In this document: piece by piece, positions 50,559 through 58,397 of the stretch
Position numbering within the stretch: the first letter of the stretch is position 1
How the letters are laid out: each line of letters opens with the position of its first letter
From: Streptomyces albidoflavus
GTDB lineage: Bacteria > Actinomycetota > Actinomycetes > Streptomycetales > Streptomycetaceae
Reading direction: 5' to 3'
NCBI RefSeq assembly: GCF_000719955.1
Contig: NZ_JOII01000004.1
Coordinates: forward strand, 62,001-126,000
Length of the DNA stretch: 64,000 nucleotides
Program-made: the position numbers and the translations under genes
Notes under the pieces: generated by a model
What the model saw: only the letters and a program-made list of their open reading frames with translations
Told to the model about the DNA's origin: nothing
The model's database searches: none

Positions 50559-51620
50559 ATGAGCCAAGATGCGCAAGTGTCCTCCTCGTCGGCGCCGACG
50601 CTGGAGGACGTGGCGCGGGTCGCCGGGGTGTCGCGGGCGACGGTCTCGCGCGTGGTCAACGGGGTGCGGAACGTCGACCCGGCCATCCAGGAGGCGGTCC
50701 GCGCGGCGGTGACTGCGACGGGGTACCGGCCCAACCGTGCGGCCCGGTCGCTGGTGACGCGGAGGGCCGAGACGATCGCCCTGGTGGTCTCCGGGGCGGG
50801 CGGGGACTCGCCCGAGGAGCAGGACGCCTTCGCGGCCCGGGCGTTCGGGGACCCGTTCTTCGGGCGGGTGGTGAGCGGGGTGATCGGCTATCTGCGTCCG
50901 CACGGCATGCACCCGGTGCTGATGTTCGCCGAGACGGCGGCGGCGCGGGCCGAGGTGGTGGCGTATCTGCGGCAGGGCAGTGCGGACGGGGCGCTGGTGG
51001 TGTCGACGCACGCGGAGGACCCGCTGCCGCCGATGCTGGCGGAGGCGGGGCTCGCCGCGGTGCTCTTCGCCCGTCCGGCGCGTCCGGTGCCGCTGAGCTA
51101 CGTGGACCTGGACCACCGGGACGGGGGCCGGCTGGCGGCGGAGCGGCTGCTCGGGCTGGGCAGGCGGCGCCCGGCGACGATCGCGGGGCCGCTGGACGTA
51201 CCGGCGGGGCAGGAGCGGCTGGCCGGGTTCCGGGACGCGATGGCGCGGGGAGGCCAACCGTACGTGCCGGTGGCCGAGGGGGGATTCACGGCGCGGAGCG
51301 GGGCGGAGGCGATGGCGCGGCTGCTGGCGGACCATCCGGACCTCGACGCGGTCTTCGCCGCCAACGACCTGATGGCGGAGGGGGCGTGCCGGGTCCTGCT
51401 GGAGCAGGGGCGGCGGGTGCCGGAGGACGTGGCGGTGGTGGGGTTCGACGACAGTCCGGCGGCGACGGCGTGCCGGCCGCCGCTGACGACGGTGCGCCAG
51501 CCGGTGGAGGACATGGCGGCGGAGATGGCGCGGCTGCTGCGGCAGCGCATCGAGGCCCCGGGGACCCCGGTGACCTCGGCGGTCTTCGATCCGGAGCTGG
51601 TGGTGCGGGAGTCTGCCTGA
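50559..51620 (+). CDS. LacI-family repressor of the glycosidase regulon
   Basis: This 353-residue repressor has a LacI helix-turn-helix (LEDVARVAGVSRATVSRVVNG, about residues 14-34), a hinge YRPNRAARSLVTRR and a full effector domain ending TTVRQPVEDMAAEMARLLRQRIE in substance. The start is the ATG at 50559, fitting a leaderless transcript. It lies 78 bases after the GH3 gene and faces the secreted glycosidase gene. Four palindromes around GAGAGCGCTCTC at the GH3, own, glycosidase and DUF1996 promoters are its likely targets. The inducer is probably a glucoside released from a beta-glucan or related polymer. Confidence 0.93.
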   Translation: MSQDAQVSSSSAPTLEDVARVAGVSRATVSRVVNGVRNVDPAIQEAVRAAVTATGYRPNRAARSLVTRRAETIALVVSGAGGDSPEEQDAFAARAFGDPFFGRVVSGVIGYLRPHGMHPVLMFAETAAARAEVVAYLRQGSADGALVVSTHAEDPLPPMLAEAGLAAVLFARPARPVPLSYVDLDHRDGGRLAAERLLGLGRRRPATIAGPLDVPAGQERLAGFRDAMARGGQPYVPVAEGGFTARSGAEAMARLLADHPDLDAVFAANDLMAEGACRVLLEQGRRVPEDVAVVGFDDSPAATACRPPLTTVRQPVEDMAAEMARLLRQRIEAPGTPVTSAVFDPELVVRESA

Positions 51621-51627
51621 CGCCCCT

Positions 51628-51667
51628 GCCGCCCGCACCGACGAGAGGGAGGGCCGGTGCGGGCGGC
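51628..51667. terminator. Bidirectional hairpin between LacI and secreted glycosidase genes
   Basis: Perfect 13-base arms GCCGCCCGCACCG / CGGTGCGGGCGGC with a 14-base loop, between convergent stop codons. Confidence 0.75.
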
Positions 51668-51740
51668 GAGGAGGAACGGGGCGCGGCCCGGGTCCCGGGT
51701 CAGGACTCCGGGGCCCGGGCCGCTGTCGGTGGATCCGCCG

Positions 51741-53528
51741 TCAGGAGGTGTAGACGCCGAACTCGTGGAGCGAGTAGCCCCAGCCGGTGCCGCGTTCGGT
51801 GCCGTGCATCCGCACGTACCGTCCGGTGGCCTCGACCTCGATGTCGTCGATGCCGCCGTTGCCGTCGGTGACCTCGTGGACGGTGGTCCAGTTCTCGCCG
51901 TCGTCGGAGACCTGGATCGTGTACGCCTTGGCGTACGAGGCTTCCCACAGGAGCTGGACGTGGTGGAAGGCGGTGCGCTCGCCGAGGTCGACGCTGAGCC
52001 ACTGGGGGTCGGCCCAGTCACTGGCCCAGCGGCTGGTGGCGTTGCCGTCCACCGCGTTGGAGGCGGGGCACGGGCAGTCGCCGTACGACTCCTGGAAGGA
52101 GGAGGCGGTGGCCTCCTTGCCGAGGGCGACGTTGGTGCCGTCGACGGGCGGGGCGACGATGCCGAGCGAACGGGTCTCGATGCCGATGTTGCCGTGGCCG
52201 TCGCGGACCTTGACGTACAGCTTCCAGACGCCGGGCCGGTCGGGGGTGGTGACGGTGAGCCGGCCGTTGCCGTGGTCGGTGGTCTCCAGCGGGATCAGGG
52301 CCTTGTTCTCGTCGATGTACATGCTGCTGGCGTACGCCTGGTACTCCAGCGCGTCGCCGTCGGGGTCGGTGGCCGGGGCCTCGACGGTCAGTTCGCGGCC
52401 GCCGGGGACGGCGGTGGCGTCGCCGTCGACGTCGAGGGCGGAGACGACCGGCGGGGTGTTGTCGCCGGAGGTGTCGCCGCCGTAGGCGCGCTTGACGGCG
52501 TAGTAGGAGAGGCGCTTCTCGCCGCCGGGCAGCAGGTTGAACCAGACGCCGCCGAAGTCGTCCTCCTCGCCGTAGTGGAAGAGGGTCGCGCCGAGGGCGA
52601 CGCCGTCGTGGCCGGTGACGCAGTTCCAGGCGTCGGTGTACCCCTCGGCCTTCTCCTGGTCGGTGGGCTCCTCGGGCCGGCCGTTGGCGTCGTCGGGGAC
52701 CTCCCACTCCCCCGCCGGGCCGGCCTCGGTGACGATGTAGGGCTTGTCGTAGCCGCCCTGCTCCCAGGCGGAGCGGACGCCGCAGACGTCCTTGTAGGCG
52801 TTGACGGCGTACAGGTCGAGGTCGGGAGCGTTGCGCTGGTAGTAGGGCCAGGCGCCGGTCCAGGCGTCGGTGGAGGTGACGGGGTGGTTCGGGTCGACCT
52901 CGTGGATCTTCCGGGCGACGTCGTTGACGAAGCTGGTGTAGGCGTCGCGCTGCTTCTCCAGGGTGTCGCCGCTGTAGCAGTTCTGGAGGCCGAGGACGGA
53001 CTCGTTGCCCACGTTCCACATCAGCACACCGGGGTGGCTCTTGTAGGTGTCGACCCACTTGGGGAACTCGGTGAGCATCTCGTTCTTGTACGCGGTGTCG
53101 GTGAGGTAGTCGACGCAGCCGCCGGAGCCGGGGCCGCCGCCGGGCTGGAGCCAGAAGCCGGCGATGACGCGCAGGCCGTTGTCGGCGGCGGCGTCCAGAA
53201 GGGGCTTGCTGCTGGCGTCGGTGCCCCAGGTGCGGATGGTGTTGACGCCCATCGAGGCGACGTCGGGCAGCTTCTCGGCGGCCTCGGCGGCGGGCGGTCC
53301 CCAGGTGAGGCCCTTGACCTGGTAGGGGGCGCCGTTGACGGTCAGCTGCCAGTCGCCCTGGCTCCCGGTGACGGCGACCACGTCGTCGGCGGCGGCCGCC
53401 TGCTGGGCGGGGACGGTGAGCAGGCCGACGGCGAGCAGGCCGGCTCCGGCGGGGGCGGCCAGGCGGCGCAGCGGGGAGGCGGCGCGGCGGGGGCGCCGTG
53501 GCACGGCCGGCTCGGGGGTGGGGGGCAT
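51741..53528 (-). CDS. Secreted GH2-type TIM-barrel glycosidase with discoidin domain
   Basis: This 595-residue protein has a signal peptide (basic RRPRRAASPLRRL, hydrophobic stretch, cut near AQQAAAADD). A catalytic barrel follows (residues about 50-360) with YQVKGLTWG, VNTIRTWGT, the acid/base Glu in MWNVGNES and the nucleophile Glu in YIVTEAGPAG. An Ig-like segment (TPPVVSALDVDGDATAVPG) and a C-terminal F5/8 type C discoidin domain (ASSFQESYGDCPCPASNAVDGNATSRWASDW in substance) that can bind carbohydrate complete it. The ATG at 53528 follows AGGAGG. A diverged copy of the LacI operator lies 103 bases upstream. A beta-glycosidic polymer is the likely substrate. Confidence 0.88.
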   Translation of the reverse strand: MPPTPEPAVPRRPRRAASPLRRLAAPAGAGLLAVGLLTVPAQQAAAADDVVAVTGSQGDWQLTVNGAPYQVKGLTWGPPAAEAAEKLPDVASMGVNTIRTWGTDASSKPLLDAAADNGLRVIAGFWLQPGGGPGSGGCVDYLTDTAYKNEMLTEFPKWVDTYKSHPGVLMWNVGNESVLGLQNCYSGDTLEKQRDAYTSFVNDVARKIHEVDPNHPVTSTDAWTGAWPYYQRNAPDLDLYAVNAYKDVCGVRSAWEQGGYDKPYIVTEAGPAGEWEVPDDANGRPEEPTDQEKAEGYTDAWNCVTGHDGVALGATLFHYGEEDDFGGVWFNLLPGGEKRLSYYAVKRAYGGDTSGDNTPPVVSALDVDGDATAVPGGRELTVEAPATDPDGDALEYQAYASSMYIDENKALIPLETTDHGNGRLTVTTPDRPGVWKLYVKVRDGHGNIGIETRSLGIVAPPVDGTNVALGKEATASSFQESYGDCPCPASNAVDGNATSRWASDWADPQWLSVDLGERTAFHHVQLLWEASYAKAYTIQVSDDGENWTTVHEVTDGNGGIDDIEVEATGRYVRMHGTERGTGWGYSLHEFGVYTS

Positions 53529-53630
53529 GCGGGTCCTCCTGGGACGGGGCGTGGTGCGGGTGTGCCCGGTGGGGGCGGCGGGCTCGGTGCCCGCCGCCGT
53601 GGGTGGGGGACGGTGGCGCGGCGGCCCTGC

Positions 53631-53646
53631 GGGAGAGCGCTCCACC
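53631..53646. promoter_or_regulatory. LacI operator 3 (secreted glycosidase, diverged)
   Basis: GGGAGAGCGCTCCACC matches the 16-base operator at 14 positions; the right half is changed at two places. It lies in the 164-base gap before the glycosidase gene. Confidence 0.6.
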
Positions 53647-53692
53647 GGGTGGGCGCGGGCGTTCCCTGCGGGGAGCGCCCGGCACGGTCGGG

Positions 53693-54865
53693 TCAGGCGG
53701 GGAGTTCGTAGTTCTCGTCGAGGACGGCGCCCTGGTCGGGCTTGGTCTCGTCGTAGCCGCGGGCGTCGCACTGGAGGCCGCCGACGACGCAGTGGTCGAC
53801 CAGGGCCTTCAGGGTCGGCTCGTCCCAGGCGTTGAAGAAGTCGTAGTGGAAGGAGTAGCCCTCCCCACTGGCGAGTTCGACGTCGGTGAGGTCGCCGTTG
53901 ACCGGGAAGGCCATCTTGAACTCGATCATCGGCAGCGCGACCGGGTGGCTGGTGGGGCAGACGTTGTTGTTGGTGCCGGCCTTCACCACCGGGTAGGCCA
54001 TGTGGGCCTGGTGGTCGGGGGTGTCCAGGTGCTTCCCGTCCCAGCAGCTCGGGGCCTGGAAGCGGATGTCGAGCTGGCTGTAGCTCGGGCAGTGGTCGGG
54101 GATGTTGTCGTTGAAGTAGCTCTCGCCGCACTCCCAGCCCTCGACGTAGCCGGGGTGGTCACGGAACTCCTCCTGGCTCTGCATCGGGCTGCCGACGACG
54201 TAGCGCAGCCCGGTCGGGAAGGGGCGGACGCTGGTGTAGTCGGTGACGCCGGCCTTGTAGTAGATGGTCTGCGGGCCGACGGGCAGCTTGGGCTCGCCTG
54301 CCTGGAGCAGGGTCGGCATCCAGTACGCGGACCGGTCGCCCGGCGCCTTGCAGGCGGTGTTGCCCGCCTGGAGCGAGGCGGTGGTGGAGTGGGCGTCGGT
54401 GGTGTCGTTGCCCATGAAGGTGTGGTCGTGGGACTTGCCGGGCTGGCCCGGGAAGACGATCGGGTCGTCGGGGGCGGTGTGGGTGACCGAGCAGTTGGCC
54501 TGGAACTCGTGGAAGTACCGGTGCGGCGGTTCGGCGTCGGAGGGTTCCACTCCGGTGACCGGCGGCACGGCCGGGATGTAGCCGTCGCCGTCGGGGTCGT
54601 CGCCTCCGGCGCGGGCCTGGCCCTGGACGTGACCGGCGTGGCCCGCGTGACCGGCCTGCGCGGTGACCGCCGTCGGGGCGCCGGCGCCCTGGGTGACCGC
54701 GGCGGCGGCGCCGGCGGCGCCGAGCGAGGCGGCCACCAGCAGGGCCGACAGGAGCAGGGGGCCGGCGCGGCCGGAGCGGCGGCCCTGGGCGCCTTCCGGG
54801 GTGGCCGTCCGGGCGCGCGACAGGAACCTGGGGCGGCGGGGGTGGGGGGCTGCCCTCTTTTCCAT
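53693..54865 (-). CDS. Secreted DUF1996 protein
   Basis: This 390-residue protein has an Arg-rich N-terminus, a membrane/signal helix (PLLLSALLVAASLGAAGAAAA) and a His/Gly-rich linker (AGHAGHAGHVQG). The DUF1996 domain fills residues about 105-385, with HRYFHEFQANCSV, PGKSHDHTFMGNDTTDAHST, AYWMPTLL, SCWDGKHLDTPDHQAHMAYP and FHYDFFNAW. The repeated His-containing motifs could bind metal. DUF1996 proteins occur in fungi, often beside WSC carbohydrate-binding domains, and in actinomycetes; their role is not known to me. The ATG at 54865 follows GGAGG at six bases. A promoter and a perfect operator upstream place it in the glycosidase regulon. Confidence 0.9.
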   Translation of the reverse strand: MEKRAAPHPRRPRFLSRARTATPEGAQGRRSGRAGPLLLSALLVAASLGAAGAAAAVTQGAGAPTAVTAQAGHAGHAGHVQGQARAGGDDPDGDGYIPAVPPVTGVEPSDAEPPHRYFHEFQANCSVTHTAPDDPIVFPGQPGKSHDHTFMGNDTTDAHSTTASLQAGNTACKAPGDRSAYWMPTLLQAGEPKLPVGPQTIYYKAGVTDYTSVRPFPTGLRYVVGSPMQSQEEFRDHPGYVEGWECGESYFNDNIPDHCPSYSQLDIRFQAPSCWDGKHLDTPDHQAHMAYPVVKAGTNNNVCPTSHPVALPMIEFKMAFPVNGDLTDVELASGEGYSFHYDFFNAWDEPTLKALVDHCVVGGLQCDARGYDETKPDQGAVLDENYELPA

Positions 54866-54883
54866 CTCAACCTCCGTGGGTTG

Positions 54884-54903
54884 TCGGGAGAGCGCTCTCC
54901 CGA
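54884..54903. promoter_or_regulatory. LacI operator 4 (DUF1996)
   Basis: Perfect 20-base palindrome TCGGGAGAGCGCTCTCCCGA, the best of the four sites. It covers the predicted start point of the DUF1996 gene. Confidence 0.88.
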
Positions 54904-54906
54904 CGG

Positions 54907-54935
54907 AGTTTCCAGCGCGCGTAACGTGCTGTCAA
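54907..54935 (-). promoter_or_regulatory. Promoter of the DUF1996 gene
   Basis: On the minus strand: TTGACA (54935-54930), 17 bases, GAAACT (54912-54907). The start point would be near 54900, inside operator 4. Confidence 0.65.
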
Positions 54936-55039
54936 CACTTCGCACACGGCACCGCGCTCCGGCCGCGGTAGCGACCCCGGAGTGCCCCGCCACAGTCAAC
55001 GCGCGTATAAAACGGCCGACTTGGGCATCGGGACAGTGA

Positions 55040-55068
55040 TTGTCATGGCGCGATCACGCCACTACGCT
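55040..55068 (+). promoter_or_regulatory. Promoter of the amidase gene
   Basis: TTGTCA (55040-55045), a 17-base spacer and TACGCT (55063-55068), a good primary-sigma match. Confidence 0.65.
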
Positions 55069-55257
55069 GGCGCCTCCGCGAGCCGCCGGGCGGCCCCACC
55101 CGTCCGGCCGCCGCCGCCCCTGGACCGAGGAGCCCAGTTGCCGTACGCCCATCCCCCGTCCGCCGCGCGGCCCGGTGTGTCCACCGGTGCCGCCCCCACC
55201 GCGGCCGGTACAACGTCCGGACCAGAGTCGTCCGGAAGACGAGAGGGAACCCCCCAC

Positions 55258-56820
55258 ATGAGCGCAGGTCAGCACCACCGTCGCAGCGTTCCCGGCCGGC
55301 GCGGCCGCCTGGCGGCGCTCGCCGCCTTCACCGTGCTGGCCTCGGGAGCGCTGACCGGCGTCGCCCCGGCCGCCTTCGCCGCCGGGGACGGCCGGCCGTT
55401 CAACGACGCCCTCGACCACGCCGCCGAGAGCTACGACGTGCCGCGCGACCTGCTGGCCGCCGTCGGCTACGGCGAGAGCCGCCTCGACGGGCACGACGGG
55501 CAGCCCAGCCAGGCCAACGGCTTCGGCGTCATGCACCTGGTCAGCAACCCGGACCAGCGCACCCTGGAGGAGGCCGCCCGGCTCACCGGCCGCTCACCCG
55601 CCGAGCTGCGCCGCGACACCGACTCCAACCTCCTCGGCGGCGCCGCCGTGCTGCGGGCCCGCGCCGACGCCCTCGGGCTGAGCGCGGCCGAGCGGGACGA
55701 CATCGACGCCTGGTACGGGGCCGTCGCGAAGTACAGCGGCGCCGAGGCCGCCACCGCCCGGCTCTACGCCGACACCGTCTATCGCTTCCTCGCCGACGGC
55801 CTGCACACCTCGGTCGACGGCGAGCAGGTCGAGGTGGCCGCCCGCGACGTGGCCCCCGAGATCCCCGAGGCGCCGGAGGTCGGCCCCGCCGCCGTCAGCC
55901 AGGACTACCCCTCGGCCCGCTGGGTCCCGGCCGCCGCGGGCAACTTCGCCTCGGGCCGCTCCGCCGCGATCAGCCAGGTCGTCGTGCACGTCACGCAGGG
56001 CTCGTACGCCGGGTCGATCAGCTGGTTCCAGAACCCGACGGCCCAGGTCAGCGCGCACTACGTGATCCGGTCCTCGGACGGCGAGGTCACCCAGATGGTC
56101 AAGGACGCGGACACCGCGTACCACGCGCGCAGCGCCAACGCCTCGTCGCTGGGCATCGAGCACGAGGGGTTCGTGGACGACCCGGCGTGGTTCACCGAGG
56201 CGATGTACCGCTCCTCGGCGGCGCTCACCGCGTACCTCTGCGAGCAGTACGGCATCCCGAAGGACCGCTCGCACATCGTCGGCCACGTCGAGGTGCCGGG
56301 CAACGACCACACCGACCCCGGGCCGAACTGGGACTGGGCGCACTACATGGAGCTGGTCGGCGGGGAGAGCGGGGCGGTCGACGAGCTGACCTTCGCCTCC
56401 TACGCGACCCAGCTCAGCGGGTCCAGCGGCCCGCAGGTCAAGGCGGTGCAGCGGCTGCTGACGGACCTGGAGTACACGCCGGGCGCGGTCGACGGGGCCT
56501 TCGGCTCGGCGACCCAGGCGGCGGTCCGCGCCTTCCAGCAGGACAAGGGCCTGGAGGCCGACGGGATCGTGGGCAAGGCCACCTGGACGGCGCTGCTGTC
56601 GGCGGGGAGCACGCCGACGCTGCGCTCCGGCTCCTCCGGTGAGGCCGTGAGCCGGCTCCAGCGGGCGCTGACGGCGGCCTCGGGCAAGACCGTCGCGGTC
56701 GACGGCAGCTTCGGTTCCGGTACGGCCGAGGCGGTCCGCGCCTACCAGAGCGCGCGCTCGCTGGAGGCGGACGGCGTCGTCGGGGCCGCCACCTGGAAGG
56801 CGCTCCAGTCCGGACGCTGA
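55258..56820 (+). CDS. Secreted N-acetylmuramoyl-L-alanine amidase
   Basis: This 520-residue protein has a signal peptide (GRRGRLAALAAFTVLASGAL, cut near AAFAAGD). A region resembling a lysozyme-like helical domain follows (residues about 45-150; YDVPRDLLAAVGYGESRLDG). The Amidase_2 domain (about 200-370) has Zn-ligand blocks VVVHVTQG, YHARSANASSLGIEHEG and GHVEVPGNDHTDPGPNW. Two peptidoglycan-binding repeats close the protein (VKAVQRLLTDL and VSRLQRALTAA, each ending in a GxxTWxAL block). It cuts the amide between muramic acid and the peptide in the wall. The ATG at 55258 follows GAGAGGGA. It is divergent from the DUF1996 gene and has its own promoter. Confidence 0.93.
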   Translation: MSAGQHHRRSVPGRRGRLAALAAFTVLASGALTGVAPAAFAAGDGRPFNDALDHAAESYDVPRDLLAAVGYGESRLDGHDGQPSQANGFGVMHLVSNPDQRTLEEAARLTGRSPAELRRDTDSNLLGGAAVLRARADALGLSAAERDDIDAWYGAVAKYSGAEAATARLYADTVYRFLADGLHTSVDGEQVEVAARDVAPEIPEAPEVGPAAVSQDYPSARWVPAAAGNFASGRSAAISQVVVHVTQGSYAGSISWFQNPTAQVSAHYVIRSSDGEVTQMVKDADTAYHARSANASSLGIEHEGFVDDPAWFTEAMYRSSAALTAYLCEQYGIPKDRSHIVGHVEVPGNDHTDPGPNWDWAHYMELVGGESGAVDELTFASYATQLSGSSGPQVKAVQRLLTDLEYTPGAVDGAFGSATQAAVRAFQQDKGLEADGIVGKATWTALLSAGSTPTLRSGSSGEAVSRLQRALTAASGKTVAVDGSFGSGTAEAVRAYQSARSLEADGVVGAATWKALQSGR

Positions 56821-56839
56821 CCGGCGGCCCGGCGCGTGT

Positions 56840-56878
56840 GCGGCCCGGGGGTGGGGAATCTCTCCACCCCCGGGCCGC
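56840..56878 (+). terminator. Terminator of the amidase gene
   Basis: Perfect 15-base arms GCGGCCCGGGGGTGG / CCACCCCCGGGCCGC with a nine-base loop, 19 bases after the stop. Confidence 0.85.
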
Positions 56879-56961
56879 GATCATGTGAGATTCGTCCGTG
56901 CGGGTGCGGCGACGGCGGGCGGAGAATGGGGAGGTTCCGTTCTTCAGGGAGGTGCCACAGC

Positions 56962-58338
56962 GTGGCGAACGCACCAGTCGACCGCATACCGGCCGCGAAG
57001 GTCATCACCGACCCGGCCGCCCTCGGCCGCTACCAGCACGACGAGGCCGAGTGGGCGCCGTACGGCATGCCGCTCGCCGTGGTGCGTCCCCGGTCCGCCG
57101 AGGAGGTCCGCGACGTGGTGCGGTTCTGCCTCGCACACGAGGTGCCGGTGATCGCCCGGGGCGCGGGCACCGGCCTGTCGGGCGGCGCCAACGCCGTGGA
57201 CGGCGCGGTGATCCTCTCCTTCGAGGACATGAACCAGGTGCTGCGCATCGACACGGACGAGCGGTACGCCGTGGTGCAGCCCGGCGTCGTCAACGACGAC
57301 CTGCGGGCGGCCTGCGCCGGGCAGGGCCTGTGGTACCCGCCGGACCCGGCCAGCTCCCCGTGGTCGACGATCGGCGGGAACGTCGCCACCAACGCCGGCG
57401 GCATGTGCTGCGTGAAGTACGGCGTGACCCGGGACTACGTCCTGGAGCTGGAGATGGTCAACGGCCGGGGCGAGCTGGTCCGGGTGGGCCGCAGGACCGC
57501 CAAGGGCGTCGCCGGGTACGACCTGGCCGGGCTGATGGTCGGCTCCGAGGGGACGCTCGGCGTCATCACCGAGATCACGGTGCGGCTGCGGCCCTCGCGT
57601 CCCCTGGAGCGGACGGTCGCCGGGTACTTCGACTCGGTGGTGGACGCCGGTGCGGCGGTCAGCGCGGTGACGGCGGCCGGGATCATCCCCTCGGCGCTGG
57701 AGCTGGTCGACCGGCACTGCCTGGCGGCGGTCGACGCGTGGAAGAACATGGGGCTCTCCGCCGACGCGAACGTGGTGCTGCTGGGCCGGATCGACACCCC
57801 CGGCGCGGAGGGCGACGCCGAGGCGGAGCGGATGCGGGAGTGCTTCGAGAAGGCAGGCGCCGGCTGGGCGGTGGTCTCCACCGACCAGCAGGAGGCGGAC
57901 GCGCTGTTCCAGGCGCGGCGGCTGGCCTACCCGGCGCTGGAGCGGCTCGGCCCGCTGCTGACCGAGGACGTCTGCGTGCCCCGGATGGCGCTGCCGGAGA
58001 TGCTCCGCCGCATCGAGGAGATCTCCCAGCGGCACGACATCCACGTGGCCAACGTGGCGCACGCCGGGGACGGCAACCTCCACCCGCTGATCATCACCAA
58101 GGCCGGGGACGAGGCGGCGAAGGCCCGGGCGCAGCTGGTCTTCGACGAGATCCTGGACGAGGCCATCGCGCTGGGCGGCACCGTGACCGGTGAGCACGGC
58201 GTGGGGCTGCTGAAGATGGCCGGGATGGACAAGGAGCTGGGCGAGGCGGTGCTGGGCATGCACCACGCGGTGAAGTCCGCGCTCGACCCGGCGGGCATCT
58301 TCAACCCGGGCAAGGTGGTGGCCGTCCGCCAGAAGTGA
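56962..58338 (+). CDS. GlcD-type FAD-linked oxidase
   Basis: This 458-residue flavoprotein has the PCMH FAD domain (ARGAGTGLSGGANAVDGAVIL, DPASSPWSTIGGNVATNAGG, GTLGVITEITVRL) and the FAD-oxidase C domain with the metal/substrate block NVAHAGDGNLHPLI and GTVTGEHGVGLLK. Such enzymes oxidise glycolate, D-lactate or D-2-hydroxyglutarate. The GTG at 56962 follows GGGAGGT. It stands alone between a terminator and a convergent regulator gene; the usual GlcE and GlcF partners are absent, favouring a single-subunit D-2-hydroxyacid dehydrogenase. Confidence 0.93.
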   Translation: MANAPVDRIPAAKVITDPAALGRYQHDEAEWAPYGMPLAVVRPRSAEEVRDVVRFCLAHEVPVIARGAGTGLSGGANAVDGAVILSFEDMNQVLRIDTDERYAVVQPGVVNDDLRAACAGQGLWYPPDPASSPWSTIGGNVATNAGGMCCVKYGVTRDYVLELEMVNGRGELVRVGRRTAKGVAGYDLAGLMVGSEGTLGVITEITVRLRPSRPLERTVAGYFDSVVDAGAAVSAVTAAGIIPSALELVDRHCLAAVDAWKNMGLSADANVVLLGRIDTPGAEGDAEAERMRECFEKAGAGWAVVSTDQQEADALFQARRLAYPALERLGPLLTEDVCVPRMALPEMLRRIEEISQRHDIHVANVAHAGDGNLHPLIITKAGDEAAKARAQLVFDEILDEAIALGGTVTGEHGVGLLKMAGMDKELGEAVLGMHHAVKSALDPAGIFNPGKVVAVRQK

Positions 58339-58355
58339 GCGGAGGCGGTGCGTAC

Positions 58356-58397
58356 GGGGGTCCGCGGGGGACCGGTCAGTCCTCCCCGCGGACCCCC
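58356..58397. terminator. Bidirectional terminator overlapping the GAF/PucR stop
   Basis: Perfect 14-base arms GGGGGTCCGCGGGG / CCCCGCGGACCCCC with a 14-base loop. The loop contains the stop codon of the leftward regulator gene. Confidence 0.75.

Larger units (their letters stand above)
54866..55257. other. 392-base divergent intergenic region
   Basis: No gene is supported. It contains the DUF1996 promoter and LacI operator 4 on the left and the amidase promoter (55040-55068) on the right. The predicted amidase leader is about 180 bases long and Pro/Gly-codon-like in composition, without a recognised riboswitch. Confidence 0.6.

Noticed and set aside
48018..51638. Very long antisense reading frame opposite the GH3 and LacI genes
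   Set aside because: Its composition is Arg/Pro/His-rich and low complexity, a usual shadow of GC-rich coding DNA, while the plus strand shows complete conserved enzymes.
55069..55257. Riboswitch in the amidase leader
   Set aside because: Wall hydrolase genes in Streptomyces often carry one, but no conserved core of ydaO or another class is visible in this leader.
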